In this document: one piece after another, positions 8,833 to 21,223 of the stretch
Layout of the letters: every line of letters begins with the position of its first letter
How positions within the stretch are numbered: position 1 is the stretch's first letter
Assembly (NCBI GenBank): GCA_030692355.1
Contig: JAUYCF010000094.1
Coordinates: 62,001 to 126,000 of the forward strand
Source: Thiobacillus sp.
Lineage (GTDB): Bacteria > Pseudomonadota > Gammaproteobacteria > Burkholderiales > Thiobacillaceae
Length of the DNA: 64,000 nt
Direction of reading: 5' to 3'
Notes under the pieces: model-generated
What the model was told of the DNA's origin: nothing
What the model saw: the letters and a program-made list of their open reading frames with translations, nothing else
Database searches by the model: none
Translations under genes and position numbers: made by a program

Positions 8833-9213
8833 ATGCAAAGAACGATGCTCAAGTCCAAGCTTCACCGGGCGACCGTCACGCATTCCGAGCTGCACTACGA
8901 AGGCTCGTGCGCGATCGACGAAACCCTGCTGGACGCGGCCAACATCCACGAGTACGAGCAGATCCAGATCTACAACGTCACCAATGGTGAACGCTTCACT
9001 ACCTATGCCATCCGCTCGGCGCGCGGTTCCGGCATCATTTCGGTGAACGGCGCGGCCGCGCACAAGGCCAATCCGGGCGACCTCGTCATCATCGCCACCT
9101 ACGCGGTCTACAACGAACTGGAACTGGCGCGCTACGCGCCCGAACTGGTGTACGTCGACGCGGACAATCGCATCATGGACACCCGTCAGGCGATTCCGGT
9201 TCAGGCGGCGTAA
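8833..9213 (+). CDS. panD: Aspartate 1-decarboxylase, pyruvoyl-dependent
   Basis: PanD makes beta-alanine for PanC. It is synthesised as a proenzyme that cleaves itself between Gly24 and Ser25 to form the pyruvoyl cofactor; that site is visible in YEGSCAID. The 126-residue length and the [13 protein letters not shown] segment (tetramer core) are typical. The GTGAGGG region upstream supplies a ribosome-binding site. A short leader and a following intrinsic terminator make panD a likely self-contained unit after panBC. Confidence 0.96.
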   Translation: MQRTMLKSKLHRATVTHSELHYEGSCAIDETLLDAANIHEYEQIQIYNVTNGERFTTYAIRSARGSGIISVNGAAAHKANPGDLVIIATYAVYNELELARYAPELVYVDADNRIMDTRQAIPVQAA

Positions 9214-9231
9214 GCCTGCGTCCATCCAATC

Positions 9232-9260
9232 AAAAGGCCGGGGAGAACCCGGCCTTTTTT
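9232..9260. terminator. Strong, probably bidirectional intrinsic terminator
   Basis: A 9-bp stem (AAGGCCGGG at 9234-9242, CCCGGCCTT at 9248-9256) with a GAGAA loop is followed by a run of T on the plus strand. On the minus strand the stem is followed by TTTTG. It would end panD transcription and also that of the convergent secreted-protein gene. Confidence 0.9.
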
Positions 9261-9302
9261 ATGGATATCTGGGACCGGCTATTGGTCACTGATCCAGCCA
9301 GA

Positions 9303-10049
9303 TCATTCAGACAATAATTCCCTGATTCGCCTCTCCAGATCCGGGCTGCCGGGGGTCACGTGCACGACCCAGTAGTGCGTTTTGCCTGCCGTGGGCCTGC
9401 CCTGATGCGAATGCCCCGTTCGCAGGATGAAGGCGTTGTCCTTGGGATTTACGCTGTGCAAGCCATCGCCCTTGTCCAAATCCCAATAGAACGGGCTTGC
9501 AAACGGTTTGCCCCGGAGAAGGAGATTCCCCACGGTCTGGGTAAGCTTGCTGCCGTCCCATTCGATTTTCAAACGCCGCCCCTGCAGTAACGAAATCGTG
9601 GCATCCGGGATGTCCTGGCTTTTTTGAACGACCGGATCTCCAAGCGCCAAATACTGCTCGATCGTCACTTTTGCCGAGGTCTGCATGATCGCTGTCGCGT
9701 CGGCCATCGGCTCGGCCACGGGCTCGGCCACGGACTCGGTTACGGGCTTAACCTGCTTGGCTTGCTCCGGCTGTGGCGCGGGCCGCTTTGCTTCAGCACC
9801 CGCCTTGAGATCGCTCCTGATGACCGATGATATCGTCCCGTCGGCAAAACCCGCCTCCTTGAGCCGCACCACCCGATCGACGTTGCCGTAATCGTTTTCA
9901 ATCATGAAAAGGATGACATCCTCACCGAGACCCGAGGTCTTCAGTCGGGTCAGTTCATCGGTGGTCAGTGCGGCCAGCGCAGACCCGGAAGAAACCAGGG
10001 CAAAGGCGCCCATCAAGAAAAAAATTATCGTCTTCATTCCAGGGATCAT
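9303..10049 (-). CDS. Secreted protein of unknown function
   Basis: The 248-residue product starts with a clear signal peptide (MKTIIFFLMGAFALVSSG, ending near SALA). It has a helical segment (LTTDELTRLKTSGLGEDVILF), a Pro/Ala/Glu linker with repeated AEP units, and a C-terminal region rich in beta and aromatic residues (HYWVVHVTPGSP). I do not recognise a family for the C-terminal part. The start at 10049 is chosen because GAGGA lies 8 bases upstream; ATGs at 10064 and 10037 are in frame. It stands alone between panD and the glycogen operon. Periplasmic location is inferred. Confidence 0.75.
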   Translation of the reverse strand: MIPGMKTIIFFLMGAFALVSSGSALAALTTDELTRLKTSGLGEDVILFMIENDYGNVDRVVRLKEAGFADGTISSVIRSDLKAGAEAKRPAPQPEQAKQVKPVTESVAEPVAEPMADATAIMQTSAKVTIEQYLALGDPVVQKSQDIPDATISLLQGRRLKIEWDGSKLTQTVGNLLLRGKPFASPFYWDLDKGDGLHSVNPKDNAFILRTGHSHQGRPTAGKTHYWVVHVTPGSPDLERRIRELLSE

Positions 10050-10131
10050 GATCCATTTCCTCATTCAAACATTCAGTCGGAAACTCAAGTGCGTTGGGGG
10101 GAAACAGGCGAACAAACGGGGGCGACACAAC

Positions 10132-10153
10132 ATTTTTTCGGCACGGAAAAAAT
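10132..10153. other. AT-rich perfect dyad between glgP and the secreted-protein gene
   Basis: ATTTTTTC (10132-10139) and GAAAAAAT (10146-10153) are perfect inverted copies around 6 bp. The dyad sits in a 246-bp gap downstream of glgP and upstream of the secreted-protein gene. It could be an operator or a weak bidirectional terminator. The rest of the gap shows nothing else recognisable. Confidence 0.35.
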
Positions 10154-10295
10154 TGAATGCCCCGCTGATGAGCACGAAGTGTAAACCATCGGGCTCCACT
10201 CGCAGATGGCCGCCATCCGCCGGCCAAACGGAAGTTCAGCACGCGCACACACGCTTCAGGCCGTCCATTGCCGCGTGTCCGCAAGGCAACCGTGT

Positions 10296-12767
<2,472 letters not shown>

Positions 12768-12778
12768 GGTGACTCCCG

Positions 12779-14242
12779 TCAAGCTTGGGTGGAATAGAGG
12801 TCGAGGTAATGGCCGGCGCTGTCCGACCAGTCGAACGGCTGGCGCATGCCGGTCTGCTGCAGGCGGCGCCACTGCGCGGGCTGCCGATAAAGGTCGAGCG
12901 CACGTCGGATGGCTTCCACAAAGGCCGCCACATCCGGCGTGTCGAACACGAAGCCGGTGGCCGTGGCGTCTTCCAGCGTGGTGTCATTCGCATCCACCAC
13001 GGTGTCGGCCAGCCCGCCAGTCCTGAACACGACAGGCGGCGTGCCGTAGCGCAGGCTGTACATCTGGTTCAATCCGCACGGCTCGAATCGCGACGGCATC
13101 AGGAACAGGTCGGCGCCGGCCTCGATCAGGTGCGCCAGCGGCTCGTCGTAGCCGATTTTCACAAACAGCCGTTCGGGATGCTGTTTGGCCAGTCGGGTGA
13201 GTTTCTTTTCGTACACCGCCTGGCCGCTGCCCAGCAGCACGAGGCGCACATCGGTTTCAGCGAGCAATACCGGTATCGCCGCCAGCACCCAGTCGACGCC
13301 CTTCTGCTCGACCAGCCGGCCCACCAGCCCCAGCAGCGGCGCCCGCATCGCCGCATCGTCGACGAGCGGCAGGAAGCGTTCGAGCAGGGCCTGCTTGCTG
13401 CGCCGCTTGCCCGGCTGGATGCGGCCCACCGAATAGCGTGCGGGCAAGTGCGTATCGGTGGACGGATTCCAGATCGTCGTATCGATGCCGTTCAGAATGC
13501 CATGCAGCTTGTATTGCCGCGACAGCAACAGACCGTCGAGCCCGCAGCCGAATTCGGGTGTGCCGATCTCCTGCGCATAGGTGGGACTGACGGTAGTGAC
13601 GGCGTCCGCATACACAATGCCGGCCTTCAGCATCGAAAAGCCGCCGTGGAACTCCACCCCTTCGGACGACCACCAGTGGCCGGGCAGCTGCAGGCGCACA
13701 AAGTCGCTGTGCGAGAAATGCCCGCCATAGGCGAGGTTGTGAATGGTGAAGACGGTTTTCGGGCGCGCCGGCTGCTCGGCCAGAAATGCGGCGACCAGCC
13801 CGCTCTGCCAGTCGTGCGTGTGCACCACCGCGGGCTGCCAGCCGAGGTCCAGCGCGTCCTGCGCCAGCAACGCCGCCACCCGTGCAAACACCGCAAAGCG
13901 CTCGGCATTGTCCGGCCAGTTCCGGCCGCTTTCGTCGACATAGGGATTGCCCTCGCGGTCGAACAGCGCAGGACAATCGACCAGCCACAACGGAAACGCG
14001 TAATCGGGATGACGCGTTTCAAGGATGCGCGCAGTGACGATGCCCGCGGAACCGCGCACCTCGAGCCAGCCGAGAATGCGCACCTGGTCGAGCTGGCGCA
14101 GCAGCGCGCGGTAGGCCGGCAGCACCAGGCGGATATCGGCGCCGCGCGCGTGCAGCGCGTGCGGCAGACTGTAGAGCACGTCGCCCAGCCCGCCGGTTTT
14201 TACCAGCGGATAGGCTTCGCTGGCGACAAACAGGATTTTCAT
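12779..14242 (-). CDS. glgA: Glycogen synthase (ADP-glucose)
   Basis: GlgA (GT5) elongates alpha-1,4-glucan from ADP-glucose. The 487-residue protein starts [20 protein letters not shown], with the Lys-x-Gly-Gly motif that binds ADP-glucose. Further on it has [19 protein letters not shown] and the C-terminal [21 protein letters not shown] chose the ATG at 14242; another in frame at 14257 would add five residues. Ribosome-binding signals are weak for both. The upstream gap to glgB is filled by a 7-bp repeat hairpin that could reduce expression of glgA relative to glgB. Confidence 0.94.
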   Translation of the reverse strand: MKILFVASEAYPLVKTGGLGDVLYSLPHALHARGADIRLVLPAYRALLRQLDQVRILGWLEVRGSAGIVTARILETRHPDYAFPLWLVDCPALFDREGNPYVDESGRNWPDNAERFAVFARVAALLAQDALDLGWQPAVVHTHDWQSGLVAAFLAEQPARPKTVFTIHNLAYGGHFSHSDFVRLQLPGHWWSSEGVEFHGGFSMLKAGIVYADAVTTVSPTYAQEIGTPEFGCGLDGLLLSRQYKLHGILNGIDTTIWNPSTDTHLPARYSVGRIQPGKRRSKQALLERFLPLVDDAAMRAPLLGLVGRLVEQKGVDWVLAAIPVLLAETDVRLVLLGSGQAVYEKKLTRLAKQHPERLFVKIGYDEPLAHLIEAGADLFLMPSRFEPCGLNQMYSLRYGTPPVVFRTGGLADTVVDANDTTLEDATATGFVFDTPDVAAFVEAIRRALDLYRQPAQWRRLQQTGMRQPFDWSDSAGHYLDLYSTQA

Positions 14243-14265
14243 TTTTCCGCTTTTCATTGTTTTTT

Positions 14266-14411
14266 TAGGGGCTAGGAGCTAGGGGCTAGGAGCTAGGATT
14301 TAGGAACTAGGGGAGGTGCGGCCAATGGCCGCGTGCATAAAAAAGCGCGAAGCACAACCCCCCCTAGCCCCTAGCCCCTAGCCCCTAAATCCTAGCCCCT
14401 AGCCCCTCCCC
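14266..14411. repeat. Heptad-repeat hairpin between glgB and glgA
   Basis: Seven consecutive 7-bp units (TAGGGGC, TAGGAGC and variants) run from 14266 to 14314. About eight inverted units (CCCCTAG type) run from 14358 to 14411. Between them is a mini-hairpin GCGGCC-AAT-GGCCGC and a second small stem. In the direction of transcription (minus) the purine-rich arm comes first. The element fills the whole gap between the glgB stop and the glgA start. It has no spacers and is not a CRISPR. Confidence 0.85.
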
Positions 14412-16619
14412 TCAAACTGGTTTCAAAAAGATCGCCCCCAGCGGCGGCAGCGTCACTTCGACGGAATAGTCGTATCCCATCCACGGCAGGTTCTGGGGGT
14501 AAAGCGGCTGGCCGTTGCCGAGGTTGCTGCCGCCGTAATATGTCGAGTCGGTATTCAACACCTCGCACCAGGCCGCCGCCGACGGCACGCCGATGCGGTA
14601 CGCGCGGCGCGGCACCGGAGTGAAGTTGAACAGCGCCACCATCTGCGCGGCGTCGTCCCGCCCCTGGCGCACGAAGCTCAGCACCGACTGGTCGGCGTCG
14701 TGGCAGTCGATCCAGCGAAACCCGCGCGGCTCGAAGTCGAACTCATACAGCGCGGCCTCGTTGCGGTAGAGGTGGTTGAGGTCGCGCAGCAGCGTGCGGA
14801 CGCCGTCATGCGCGGGAAAGTCGAGCAGCATCCAGTCGAGCTGGCCGGATTCCTTCCACTCGTTCCACTGGCCGAACTCGCTGCCCATGAACAACAGCTT
14901 CTTGCCCGGATGCGCATAGTGCCATGCATAGAACAGGCGCAGGTTGGCGAAGCGCTGCCAGGTGTCGCCCGGCATCTTGTCGAGCAGGCTTCTCTTCCCG
15001 TGCACCACCTCGTCGTGCGACAGCGGCAGCACGAAATTTTCGGTCCACGCATACATCTGGCTGAAGGTCAGCTGGTTGTGCTGGTACTTGCGGTAGATCG
15101 GTTCCTTCTCGATGTAATCGAGGCTGTCGTTCATCCAGCCCATGTTCCACTTCATCGAAAAGCCCAGCCCGCCGAGCTCGACCGGGCGCGACACCGCCGG
15201 CCACGCGGTCGATTCCTCGGCGATGGTCAGCACGCCGGGAAAGCGGCCGTGCACCTCGGTGTTCATTTCGCGCAGGAAATGAACCGCCTCGATATTCTCG
15301 CGCCCGCCGTACTGGTTGGGCACCCATTCGCCCGGCTTGCGCGAGTAGTCGAGGTAGAGCATCGAGGCGACAGCGTCGACGCGCAGTCCGTCGATGTGGA
15401 ACTCGTCCAGCCAGTACAGCGCATTGGCGACCAGGAAGTTGCGCACCTCGTTGCGGCCGAAATCGAAGACCAGCGTGCCCCATTCCTGGTGCTCGCCGCG
15501 GCGCGGGTCGGCATGCTCATACACCGGCTCGCCGGTGAAGCGCGCCAGCGCCCAGTCGTCCTTGGGGAAATGCGCCGGCACCCAGTCGAGCAGCACGCCG
15601 ATGTTCACCTGGTGGCAGGCGTCGACAAAGGCGCGAAAATCGTCCGGCGAACCGAAGCGCGCCGTCGGCGCGTAATAGCCCGACACCTGGTAGCCCCACG
15701 AGGCGTCGAGCGGATGCTCGGCCACCGGCATCAGCTCGATATGGGTGTAGCCGAGATCCTGCACGTAGGGGATCAGTTCGGCGACAAGTTCGTCCCAGGT
15801 ATAGAAACTGCCGTCATCGTGGCGCCGCCAGGAGCCGGGATGCAGCTCGTAGATGCTGATCGGCCGATGCTGCCAGTCGAAATGCGCGCGGGCCGCCATC
15901 CAGTCGCCGTCGCCCCAGGCGTGCGCGGTTTCCCCGGGCACGCGGCTGGTGGTCTCGGGGCGCAGAAACATCTGCCGCGCATACGGGTCGGTCTTTCTCA
16001 CCAGCTGGCCGTGCCTGCCGAGAATTTCGTATTTGTAGGCCGGGCCGGCGGCGAGGCCGGGGATGAACAATTCCCACATGCCCGAGGTGCCGCGGCAGCG
16101 CATCGGATGACGGCGACCGTCCCACGCGTTGAAGTCGCCGACCACGCTGACGCGCTGCACCGCGGGCGCCCACACGGCAAACAGGCAGCCCTCGACGCCG
16201 TCGACGGTCTTCAGGCGCGCACCGAGCACTTTCCAGGCTTCGAAATGGCGCCCCTCGCCAAGCAGGTAGAGGTCCATTTCGCCCAGCTGCGGATCGAAGC
16301 TGTAGGGGCATTGCATGGTGTGCCAGCCGCCCGCGCCCTTGTCCTGCCAGCGAAGCACCGGATGCGGCTCGACCGCCGCGCCCGCCGGCAGCAGCCGCTC
16401 GAAACAGTCGGTACCGGCCACCCGCATCATGCGGCCGCCGGCCACCTCGACCGCCTCGGCGGCGGGAAGAAAAACGCGAATCAGGGTGCTGCCGTCGGGC
16501 TGGGGATGCACACCCAGCACCTCGAACGGATCGTGATGCGTGCCGGTCTGCACGCGCAGGATCGGCGGAGCGATCTCCGGCAGGCTGGCGCCGAGCGGGG
16601 CTTGTGGGGGCACCTTCAT
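14412..16619 (-). CDS. glgB: 1,4-alpha-glucan branching enzyme (GH13)
   Basis: GlgB forms alpha-1,6 branches in glycogen. The 735-residue protein has two N-terminal beta-sandwich (CBM48-like) parts ([14 protein letters not shown], then [21 protein letters not shown]), a GH13 barrel with the nucleophile region [16 protein letters not shown] and acid/base [14 protein letters not shown], and a C-terminal sandwich. ATG 16619 overlaps the malQ stop as ATGA and is preferred over an in-frame ATG at 16640. The operon also carries a GH57 enzyme, so the GH13 protein is the branching enzyme here. Confidence 0.95.
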   Translation of the reverse strand: MKVPPQAPLGASLPEIAPPILRVQTGTHHDPFEVLGVHPQPDGSTLIRVFLPAAEAVEVAGGRMMRVAGTDCFERLLPAGAAVEPHPVLRWQDKGAGGWHTMQCPYSFDPQLGEMDLYLLGEGRHFEAWKVLGARLKTVDGVEGCLFAVWAPAVQRVSVVGDFNAWDGRRHPMRCRGTSGMWELFIPGLAAGPAYKYEILGRHGQLVRKTDPYARQMFLRPETTSRVPGETAHAWGDGDWMAARAHFDWQHRPISIYELHPGSWRRHDDGSFYTWDELVAELIPYVQDLGYTHIELMPVAEHPLDASWGYQVSGYYAPTARFGSPDDFRAFVDACHQVNIGVLLDWVPAHFPKDDWALARFTGEPVYEHADPRRGEHQEWGTLVFDFGRNEVRNFLVANALYWLDEFHIDGLRVDAVASMLYLDYSRKPGEWVPNQYGGRENIEAVHFLREMNTEVHGRFPGVLTIAEESTAWPAVSRPVELGGLGFSMKWNMGWMNDSLDYIEKEPIYRKYQHNQLTFSQMYAWTENFVLPLSHDEVVHGKRSLLDKMPGDTWQRFANLRLFYAWHYAHPGKKLLFMGSEFGQWNEWKESGQLDWMLLDFPAHDGVRTLLRDLNHLYRNEAALYEFDFEPRGFRWIDCHDADQSVLSFVRQGRDDAAQMVALFNFTPVPRRAYRIGVPSAAAWCEVLNTDSTYYGGSNLGNGQPLYPQNLPWMGYDYSVEVTLPPLGAIFLKPV

Positions 16620-17968
16620 GGTTTGGGGTTTGTCTCGCATCGGTGGGCTTTCTGTAATTGTTCCAGCAAATTTGATGCCAGATTAGGCGGCAGCGCATCC
16701 CAGGCAAACCGCCAGGTCCAGTTGCCGTTGTCGGTTCCCGGCGTGTTCATGCGCGCCTCGGAACCCAGCCGCAGCACATCCTGCAGCGGCAGAATCGCCA
16801 GCGCGGCACGGCTTTCCAGCACCGTGTCGATCATCGCATCCGGCACCGCATCGGGATCGTCGACGTTTAGTTGCCGCATCACCTCCTGGCGTGCCTCGCC
16901 GGGCAGCGCGCGCCACCAGCCCAGCGTGGTGTCGTTGTCGTGGGTGCCGGTGTAATAGACGGTGTCGGGGTGCACGTTTTCGGGCTTGTGCGGGTTGTCG
17001 GCATGGTGGTCGAACGCGAATTGCAGCACAGCCATGCCGGGCAAGCCGAACCGGTGGCGCAGCGCGGTGACCTCCGGGGTGATGATGCCGAGATCCTCGG
17101 CCACCAACGGCAACTCGCCCATTTCGTCGGCAATTGCCTGCAGCAGCGCCGCACCCGGCGCCTCGACCCACTCGCCGTGGATGGCGGTGGGTTCATGGGC
17201 GGGGATCACCCAGGCTGCCGCCAGCCCGCGGAAGTGATCGATGCGCACCAGGTCGAACCACTCGAAGTGCGCGGCGAGCCGCGCCCGCCACCAGGCAAAG
17301 CCGTCGGCCTGCATCGCCGCCCAGTTGTAATGCGGGTTGCCCCAGCGCTGCCCGGTTTCGGAAAAGTAGTCCGGCGGCACCCCGGTCACCACCGTGGGAT
17401 GCCCCGCGTCATCCAGCAGGAACAGGCCGCGTTGCGCCCACACGTCGGCACTGTCGTGGGCGACGAAAATCGGCATGTCGCCGAACAGCTGAATGCCGTG
17501 CGCCGCTGCGTGCGCGTGAATACGCCGCCATTGCATGGCCGCGCCGTACTGTTCGACCCTCACCGCTTCCAGCTTGTCGGCGTGGGCAGCGTCGAACCCG
17601 GCCAGCGTCTGCGCATCGCGGTCGCGCAGCGCTGCCGGCCAGTCGGTCCAGGATGCGCCGCCCTGCTCCGCCTTGATCACCATGAAGCGCGCAAAATCCT
17701 CCAGCCAGTGCGCCTGCCGGCGGCGCCAGTCGGCAAAGCCTTGCATGTCGACCGGCGCAGAGGGAAACAGCCCGGGATTGACCGCGAAGGCCGACGCGCA
17801 CTGATAGGGCGACAAGCCGGTGAGCGGAATCCCCAGCGGCAGCATCTGCCACACGCCGAAGCCCGCCGCCTGCAGGAAATCCAGCCAGCGCCCGGCATCG
17901 GCCAGGGTGCCGGAAGGCAGCGAGGTCGGATGCAGCAGCAGGCCGGCGCGATGGGTGTCGAAGTTCAT
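16616..17968 (-). CDS. malQ: 4-alpha-glucanotransferase (amylomaltase, GH77)
   Basis: MalQ transfers maltodextrin segments between chains, recycling short oligosaccharides left by the phosphorylase. The 450-residue product begins [20 protein letters not shown], and shows [20 protein letters not shown], the nucleophile region VRIDHFRGL, the acid/base [12 protein letters not shown], and [14 protein letters not shown]. These are standard GH77 landmarks. ATG 17968 is used; a longer reading would include the upstream inverted repeat. The gene lies between GH57 and glgB and overlaps glgB by four bases. Confidence 0.95.
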   Translation of the reverse strand: MNFDTHRAGLLLHPTSLPSGTLADAGRWLDFLQAAGFGVWQMLPLGIPLTGLSPYQCASAFAVNPGLFPSAPVDMQGFADWRRRQAHWLEDFARFMVIKAEQGGASWTDWPAALRDRDAQTLAGFDAAHADKLEAVRVEQYGAAMQWRRIHAHAAAHGIQLFGDMPIFVAHDSADVWAQRGLFLLDDAGHPTVVTGVPPDYFSETGQRWGNPHYNWAAMQADGFAWWRARLAAHFEWFDLVRIDHFRGLAAAWVIPAHEPTAIHGEWVEAPGAALLQAIADEMGELPLVAEDLGIITPEVTALRHRFGLPGMAVLQFAFDHHADNPHKPENVHPDTVYYTGTHDNDTTLGWWRALPGEARQEVMRQLNVDDPDAVPDAMIDTVLESRAALAILPLQDVLRLGSEARMNTPGTDNGNWTWRFAWDALPPNLASNLLEQLQKAHRCETNPKP

Positions 17969-17988
17969 TCGGGGAATCCAAAGGCGGT

Positions 17989-18115
17989 CCGCGAAGGACG
18001 CGAAGAAGCGCGAAGTAAACCCGGACAGGGACATGTGCTTTCGCACCGGTTACTGCGCAGGCATAAACGAACACAAACTTTTGCTTTTCTTCGCGTCTCT
18101 TCGCGTCCTTCGCGG
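17989..18115. repeat. Inverted repeat of CGCGAAG units between GH57 and malQ
   Basis: The arms at 17989-18015 and 18089-18115 (27 bp each) are complementary at 25 of 27 positions. Each arm contains three CGCGAAG units spaced 9-10 bp apart. The 73-bp loop shows no gene. In the transcribed (minus) sense the purine-rich arm comes first, as in the heptad elements. A stable RNA hairpin in mid-operon is expected. Confidence 0.8.
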
Positions 18116-18137
18116 ATAAAGGTTTTTGCCAGGTTCA

Positions 18138-19862
18138 TCAGGCGTTCCTGCGCATGGTGCCGGCGTTTTCCGCCCAGCCGCCGCCGGCGGACAGCGGCAC
18201 GTCGAGCAGCGCCGGCGGCGCCACGCCGAGCAGGCGGTACAGCTCGCGCAGCTGGGTGCGGTACAGCTGCTCGAAGTCGCTGACGCTGCCCGAGGGGTTG
18301 TAGTCGCCGAACCACCAGAACCAGTCCGAGCCTTCGCACACGGCGAGCTGACGGGTGGCCAGCGCCAGCTGGTCGGCGTTCAGCCTGCCCGCGGCCGCCA
18401 CGCTGTCGTAAGCCTGTTTGGCGGCGACCAGGTAGTCCCAGCCGCGGTTCTTGTCGTCCGATCCGATCCAGGTCGAGAAGCTGCCGTAGACCCAGCTGCC
18501 GGCCGCCAGCCGCTTCATCGGCTTGGCGGGCGCGTGCGCGGCCTGCTCGGCGAAGGTGCTGACCTTGAGGGTGGGATGGCTGGACAGCGTCGCATAGAGC
18601 GCATCCAGAAAATAGTGGCCATTTTCGGGGTAGTACTCCCAGGCGTTTTCGCCATCGAGGATGACCGAGACCACATGGTGGTTGGCGTCCTTGCCAAAAA
18701 AAGCAGCGATGTTTTCCAGATGCTGGACGAAGTCGGCCACCGCGTCTCTGGAGTGCCAGTCGCTGTACTTGAAGCCGATCAGGTCCGACAGGCCGTCGTC
18801 GCGGAAAAACACCCGCACCTTGAAGCCGTCGATATGCGCCGGCGAAAAAAGTGATTGCCTGGTTTGCACCGCTTCCTCCGGGCAGCCCGACTTGGCGCAG
18901 CTGTTGCGCCATACGCCCTCGCCCGAGGCAGTCCAGGCAAATTCCATTTCGTCGAGCTGGGCCAGCGCGTCCTCGCTCACCCCGCCTTCCGACAGCCACA
19001 CGCCCGCCGGCTTGATGCCGAAGTAGCGCTCGAACACCTCGACGCCATGCTGCAGATGCCAGCGCGCGCGCTCCGCGCCACCCGGGTAGGTGGGCGCTTC
19101 GGGGACGGGAACGTCGGGCAGCGCGTCGCGCAGGTTGGCAAAGTCGTTCAAGAGCGGCACGATGGGGTGGCCGTAGGGCGTCATCGACAGCTCGACCTGG
19201 CCGCGCTCGGCGAGCGCGCGGTAACGCGGAATCAGCCCGGCCATGCAGTGCTGCATCAGATGCAGCAGCTCGTGGCGGTCGGCGGCGGAAAAGCCCTTTT
19301 CCTGCGCCATCAGCCGCTGCGCCAGCGGCAGCTGGCGAAGCGAATTTCCCAGCCAGGCGAGGTGATACCAGGTCAAGAGATCAAGAAAATACTGCTCGGA
19401 CAGGTAGCCCAGGTGCGCTTGCAGGTCGGCACTGCCTTCGGCGCCGGCATCACCCGTGGCGTCGATCATGCGCAGCAGGCGATGAAACGCGGGATACGGA
19501 TGAATCATGCGCGGGGCATGGCAGCGCTGGCAATCCTGAACGATGCGCAGGCGGCTGGGGACATCCGACGGAATGCGCTCGACGCCGGACAGCAGATTCA
19601 GCATGTGGTCCTGGGTGGGCTTGCCGTGCTTTAACAGCACATCGAGCTGCTGCGCGTAGTCATCCAGCTGCTCCAGCAGCACCGGCGCGAAATTCACCAC
19701 CGCGCGCATCGAGGGGTAGCGCTCCAGATGCGCGGCCATGTCGCTGTAGTCCTTGATGCCGTGGAGGTACACCCAGGGCAGGTGGTAGGCGCCCTTGAGG
19801 CCTTCGCGGTAATACGGCTGGTGCATGTGCCAGCACAGCACCACGTTCAACTTAGCCGTCAT
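18138..19862 (-). CDS. Glycoside hydrolase family 57 protein
   Basis: The 574-residue enzyme is predicted to act on alpha-glucans. GH57 motifs appear in order: HMHQPYY near the N-terminus, GQVELSMTPYGHPI, GVWLSEGGVSE with the presumed nucleophile Glu, and VILDGENAWEYY with the presumed acid Asp. Family members include alpha-amylases, amylopullulanases and branching enzymes, and the exact activity cannot be read. Since a GH13 branching enzyme is encoded nearby, hydrolysis or debranching of stored glucan is more likely. No signal peptide is seen, so it acts in the cytoplasm. Its start overlaps the end of glgC by 11 bp. Confidence 0.88.
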   Translation of the reverse strand: MTAKLNVVLCWHMHQPYYREGLKGAYHLPWVYLHGIKDYSDMAAHLERYPSMRAVVNFAPVLLEQLDDYAQQLDVLLKHGKPTQDHMLNLLSGVERIPSDVPSRLRIVQDCQRCHAPRMIHPYPAFHRLLRMIDATGDAGAEGSADLQAHLGYLSEQYFLDLLTWYHLAWLGNSLRQLPLAQRLMAQEKGFSAADRHELLHLMQHCMAGLIPRYRALAERGQVELSMTPYGHPIVPLLNDFANLRDALPDVPVPEAPTYPGGAERARWHLQHGVEVFERYFGIKPAGVWLSEGGVSEDALAQLDEMEFAWTASGEGVWRNSCAKSGCPEEAVQTRQSLFSPAHIDGFKVRVFFRDDGLSDLIGFKYSDWHSRDAVADFVQHLENIAAFFGKDANHHVVSVILDGENAWEYYPENGHYFLDALYATLSSHPTLKVSTFAEQAAHAPAKPMKRLAAGSWVYGSFSTWIGSDDKNRGWDYLVAAKQAYDSVAAAGRLNADQLALATRQLAVCEGSDWFWWFGDYNPSGSVSDFEQLYRTQLRELYRLLGVAPPALLDVPLSAGGGWAENAGTMRRNA

Positions 19863-21171
19863 AGTCGTTCTGCAGTCTCGCGTACAGGTTCTGCCCGAGC
19901 ATCGCCGGGGTCACCAGGGTGATGCCTTCCCTGGTCACGTGGAAGCGCTTGGCGTCCTCGACCGGATCCTCGCCGATGATCGTGCCGTCTTCGATCACGC
20001 ACCCCTTGTCGATGATGGCGCGGCTGATGCGGCAATGGCTGCCGATGCTGACCTTGGGCAGGATCACGCTGTCCTTGATCAGGCTGTAGTTTTCCACCGT
20101 GGTGGCGAAGAACACCACCGAGCGCTTGACCCGCGCCCCCGACAGGATGCAGCCGCCGGCGATCAGCGAGTCGATCGCCTCGCCGCGCCGGCCTTCGTCG
20201 TCGAGGATGAATTTGGCGGGCGGATATTGCGGCTGGTAGGTCCAGATCGGCCAGTCGCGGTTGTACAGGTTGAGCTCGGGTTCGACCGAGCACAGTTCCA
20301 TATTGGTCTGCCAGTAGGAATACAGCGTCCCGACGTCACGCCAGTAGGCCGGCAGGCCTTCCTTGTTGCGGAAGGGGAAGGCCATCGCACGGGCATCGCC
20401 GATATTTTCGGGAATGATGTTCTTGCCGAAGTCGTGAGCCGAAAGGGGATTGCCGGCATCTGCGATCAGTGTCTTGTAGAGGAAATCCTTGGAGAAAATA
20501 TAAATCCCCATCGACACCAGCGTGGTGCCGGGCTTGCCGGGAATACTGTCGGGATGCGCGGGTTTTTCGGTGAAGCGGGTGATGCGCATGTCCTCATCGA
20601 CCGACATCACGCCGAACCCGCTCGCCTCGGACACCGGCACCTCGATGCTGCCGACGGTGAAGTCCGCGCCGGTCTGCACGTGATAGAGCAGCATCTCCGA
20701 GTAATCCATGGTGTAGACGTGGTCGCCGCCCAGCACCAGCACATACTCCGGGTGGTGGCGCTGCATGATGTCGATGTTCTGGAACAGCGCATCGGCGGTG
20801 CCCTGGTACCACTCCTTCTTGTTGGTGCGCTGCTGTGCCGGCAGGATCTCCACGAACTCGCCGATCTCGGCGCGCATGAAGCCCCAGGCGCGCTGCAGGT
20901 GGCGGATCAGCGAATGCGACTTGTACTGGGTGAGCACGCCGATACGGCGGATGCCCGAGTTGACGCAGTTCGACAGCGTGAAGTCGATGATGCGGTACTT
21001 GCCGCCGATCGGCACCGCCGGCTTGGCGCGCCAGGCAGTCAGGTCCTTCAGCCGCGACCCTTCGCCGCCCGCCAGCACCAGCGCCAGCGTCCGGCGCGTG
21101 AGGTCGGTCGCGACCTTGGGCTCGGTGTAATAGCGATAAAGCCGTGTCTGTTCGTCCTTGGAAATGGTCAT
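19852..21171 (-). CDS. glgC: Glucose-1-phosphate adenylyltransferase
   Basis: GlgC makes ADP-glucose from glucose-1-phosphate and ATP, the controlled step of glycogen synthesis. The 439-residue protein has [17 protein letters not shown] with the nucleotide-binding loop, [42 protein letters not shown] and a left-handed beta-helix C-terminus of hexapeptide repeats. The ATG at 21171 has AGGAG upstream; longer in-frame reading would run into glk. Allosteric control by glycolytic intermediates is usual in the family. Confidence 0.96.
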   Translation of the reverse strand: MTISKDEQTRLYRYYTEPKVATDLTRRTLALVLAGGEGSRLKDLTAWRAKPAVPIGGKYRIIDFTLSNCVNSGIRRIGVLTQYKSHSLIRHLQRAWGFMRAEIGEFVEILPAQQRTNKKEWYQGTADALFQNIDIMQRHHPEYVLVLGGDHVYTMDYSEMLLYHVQTGADFTVGSIEVPVSEASGFGVMSVDEDMRITRFTEKPAHPDSIPGKPGTTLVSMGIYIFSKDFLYKTLIADAGNPLSAHDFGKNIIPENIGDARAMAFPFRNKEGLPAYWRDVGTLYSYWQTNMELCSVEPELNLYNRDWPIWTYQPQYPPAKFILDDEGRRGEAIDSLIAGGCILSGARVKRSVVFFATTVENYSLIKDSVILPKVSIGSHCRISRAIIDKGCVIEDGTIIGEDPVEDAKRFHVTREGITLVTPAMLGQNLYARLQNDYDG

Positions 21172-21223
21172 GCCCGCTCCTGGTTGCGCTGGTTTGGAAT
21201 GAAATGCGATTGGATACGATAGC

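Noticed and set aside
14266-14411. CRISPR array
   Set aside because: Units are 7 bp, contiguous and partly inverted, with no unique spacers and no cas genes.
18138-19862. GH57 protein as the glycogen branching enzyme
   Set aside because: A complete GH13 branching enzyme is encoded in the same operon, so this role is less likely, though not excluded.
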